A DNA stretch of 64,000 bases. It comes from Chersky-840 sp963811775. Lineage in GTDB: Bacteria; Actinomycetota; Acidimicrobiia; Acidimicrobiales; UBA8190. Shown here one piece after another: positions 62,859 through 64,000 of the stretch. The stretch lies in contig CAWESO010000001.1 of assembly GCA_963811775.1 (NCBI GenBank), forward strand, positions 186,001 through 250,000, written 5' to 3'. The notes beneath the pieces are model-generated. The model ran no database searches. It worked only from the letters and a program-made list of their open reading frames with translations, and was not told the DNA's origin. The translations under genes and the position numbers were made by a program. Position 1 is the stretch's first letter; every line of letters begins with the position of its first letter.

Positions 62859-63524
62859 TCAGACGGCGTAGATCCCGCCCAGGAAGTAGAGAAGACTACC
62901 GATGGCAAGAACGAACAACTCCGATGGGCCGCTGTAGTTGCCGGTGATGTGAATCGTCCCCGACTGCGCCTTGGCAGTCACGTGTATTGGCTTGCCACCA
63001 ACGGTTCCTCGTATGAGGCCACTGTCTAAGGTGCTTGCGATGGTCGCGTACAAGGAGAAGGGTGTCCCAGCGAAAGAGCCGTCCACATTTACCGAGGAAC
63101 TGCTCTCGCCGGGGGCACTAGACGCCTGAGCACGGACTGGCCGTCCACCTGCGGTACCGGTCACGGTTCCCGAGTCAAAGAGAAAGTTGGGCCTGAGGTG
63201 AAAGACAGCGCTCAGTGACACGGACTGCTTAGCGAGCCTGCCATGAAGCGCGACAGGTACGACCTTCTGACTTGACGTACCGTCATACGCGATCTGCCAG
63301 TTTGCATCGAGCGGATGCCCCGACAAAGTGCCCGCTACCGTCCCAGATCCAGGGAGCTTGCTCGACAGGTTCACGGGTTGGCCCGCAAGCGTGCCGGTGA
63401 GTCGACCATCCTTGGTGTAGCTCAGGTCGACCGCTGTTCCATTACTTCCTGAGGTGGACGCGCATGCGGCGAGCACGGACGCCACGACTCCACATCCGAC
63501 GACGATCGCCTCGCGGCGCCCCAT
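62859..63524 (-). CDS. lipoprotein with repeated Gly-Thr motifs
   Basis: 221-residue predicted lipoprotein: signal AIVVGCGVVASVLAAC with lipobox LAAC at about residue 20. The mature part has at least four or five imperfect repeats of about 30-45 residues around G.[LV].GT..G.P, for example GRLTGTLAGQPVNL, GTVAGTLSGHPLDA, GTVTGTAGGRPVRA and GLIRGTVGGKPIHV. A hydrophobic end (FVLAIGSLLYFLGGIYAV) closes it. ATG 63524 has AAGGAAA seven bases upstream. Function unknown; probably an all-beta surface protein. Confidence 0.72.
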   Translation of the reverse strand: MGRREAIVVGCGVVASVLAACASTSGSNGTAVDLSYTKDGRLTGTLAGQPVNLSSKLPGSGTVAGTLSGHPLDANWQIAYDGTSSQKVVPVALHGRLAKQSVSLSAVFHLRPNFLFDSGTVTGTAGGRPVRAQASSAPGESSSSVNVDGSFAGTPFSLYATIASTLDSGLIRGTVGGKPIHVTAKAQSGTIHITGNYSGPSELFVLAIGSLLYFLGGIYAV

Positions 63525-63739
63525 TGAGTGCTTTCCTTCTCCCAAAGTGCTCCCAATGATCGACGTAGAAGAATCTACTTGACCCCGGGGTGGCAAGGCT
63601 GACCTCAACGGCAAGAGGGCAGCCGACTCGCCCCCCGGCGCCTCGTTAATTTTGGCGATGCCCGGCCGTCCTCAGCAGGAGCAGAATCCGGGCGAGAAAT
63701 CCGTCGACTTCGACTCTCCGGCCTTGAGGAGGTTTCGGC

Positions 63740-64000
63740 ATGGCGAGACTCGGGCGCATCGCAGCGGTAATCGGGGTAGGGCTCCTCGGTGTATCCGGAG
63801 CGTGGTCCGCTGCACCAGCGGCGGCCAGAACACCGAAGCCTGTGGTGGCGTCTCTCGCGAGCTTTGGCTACGGCTCTTGCGCGCTCCTCACCTCGGGCCG
63901 AGTGGATTGCTGGGGTGCCGGCTTCTTCGGCCAACTTGGGAACGGGACCTTTTACCGAACTGGTCATACTGCCAATCCGACGCCGGTCCAGGTGAAGGGA
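63740..64000 (+). CDS. secreted RCC1-repeat protein (5' part only)
   Basis: ATG 63740 follows GAGGAGG by seven bases. A signal peptide (AAVIGVGLLGVSGAWSAAPAAA) is followed by SFGYGSCALLTSGRVDCWGAG and FGQLGNGT, the start of an RCC1-type propeller repeat as found in many exported actinobacterial proteins. The gene runs off the right edge, so total length and partners are not seen. Confidence 0.82.
   Translation, partial: MARLGRIAAVIGVGLLGVSGAWSAAPAAARTPKPVVASLASFGYGSCALLTSGRVDCWGAGFFGQLGNGTFYRTGHTANPTPVQVKG

Overview
The window is high-GC DNA with dense, often overlapping genes, GTG starts and many leaderless-looking promoters. Gene content is actinobacterial: a WhiG-type sigma factor, an MtrAB/LpqB-like signalling cassette, class II DAHP synthase, a mycothiol-type maleylpyruvate isomerase fold protein, and the order rng-rplU-rpmA-obgE-proB-proA. 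The style of the secreted proteins (repeats of the WTVASDGG type) points, by inference, to the class Acidimicrobiia rather than to Streptomyces or Mycobacterium.

Region by region. (1) 1-2.6 kb, minus: rpsB (partial), whiG, xerC-type recombinase. (2) 2.7-7.3 kb, plus: an orphan Tat-exported solute-binding lipoprotein, then response regulator, sensor kinase and GerMN lipoprotein. (3) 7.4-11.7 kb: rsfS and nadD (minus), class II DAHP synthase and a secreted repeat protein with a GH25/DUF1906-like end (plus). (4) 11.8-29 kb: one long minus-strand array from mreB through mreC, mreD, mrdA, TIGR03960 radical SAM, DUF2344, rng, rplU, rpmA, obgE, proB, proA, MoxR ATPase and VWA protein to a histidine phosphatase, mostly with 1-4 base overlaps. 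(5) 29-39 kb, minus: ndk, folC, clpX, clpP, tig and several single enzymes. (6) 39.5-55 kb, plus: an accessory envelope/exopolysaccharide locus. It holds an Arg-rich leader peptide coupled to a formyltransferase, a membrane-anchored RecA-like ATPase, a 26-residue ORF, a double GT2 glycosyltransferase, polysaccharide deacetylase, flippase, large membrane protein, one-module NRPS, Sfp-type PPTase and a clan GH-A-like glycosidase. (7) 55-57.5 kb: cold-shock protein and a Vgb-like propeller. (8) 57.7-62.5 kb: a small integrated element bounded by tRNA-Pro and a 47-bp copy of its 3' end. (9) 62.6-64 kb: tRNA-Gly with reiterated 3' ends, a repeat lipoprotein and the start of an RCC1-repeat protein.

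Working together: the 24-29 kb genes build the rod-elongation wall machinery, and the downstream array couples it to ribosome maturation and proline synthesis. The 39.5-55 kb locus looks like a system that assembles, flips, deacetylates and trims a glycan. An NRPS module and its own PPTase sit inside it, suggesting attachment or release of an aminoacyl group; this is the best candidate here for an under-described system.

Caution on the sequence itself: at least six conserved genes (response regulator, DAHP synthase, rng, clpX, clpP, integrase) carry single-base frameshifts, several in G/C runs. Essential genes would not normally be broken, so most are probably uncorrected sequencing errors. 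I report those genes as whole with the shift noted.
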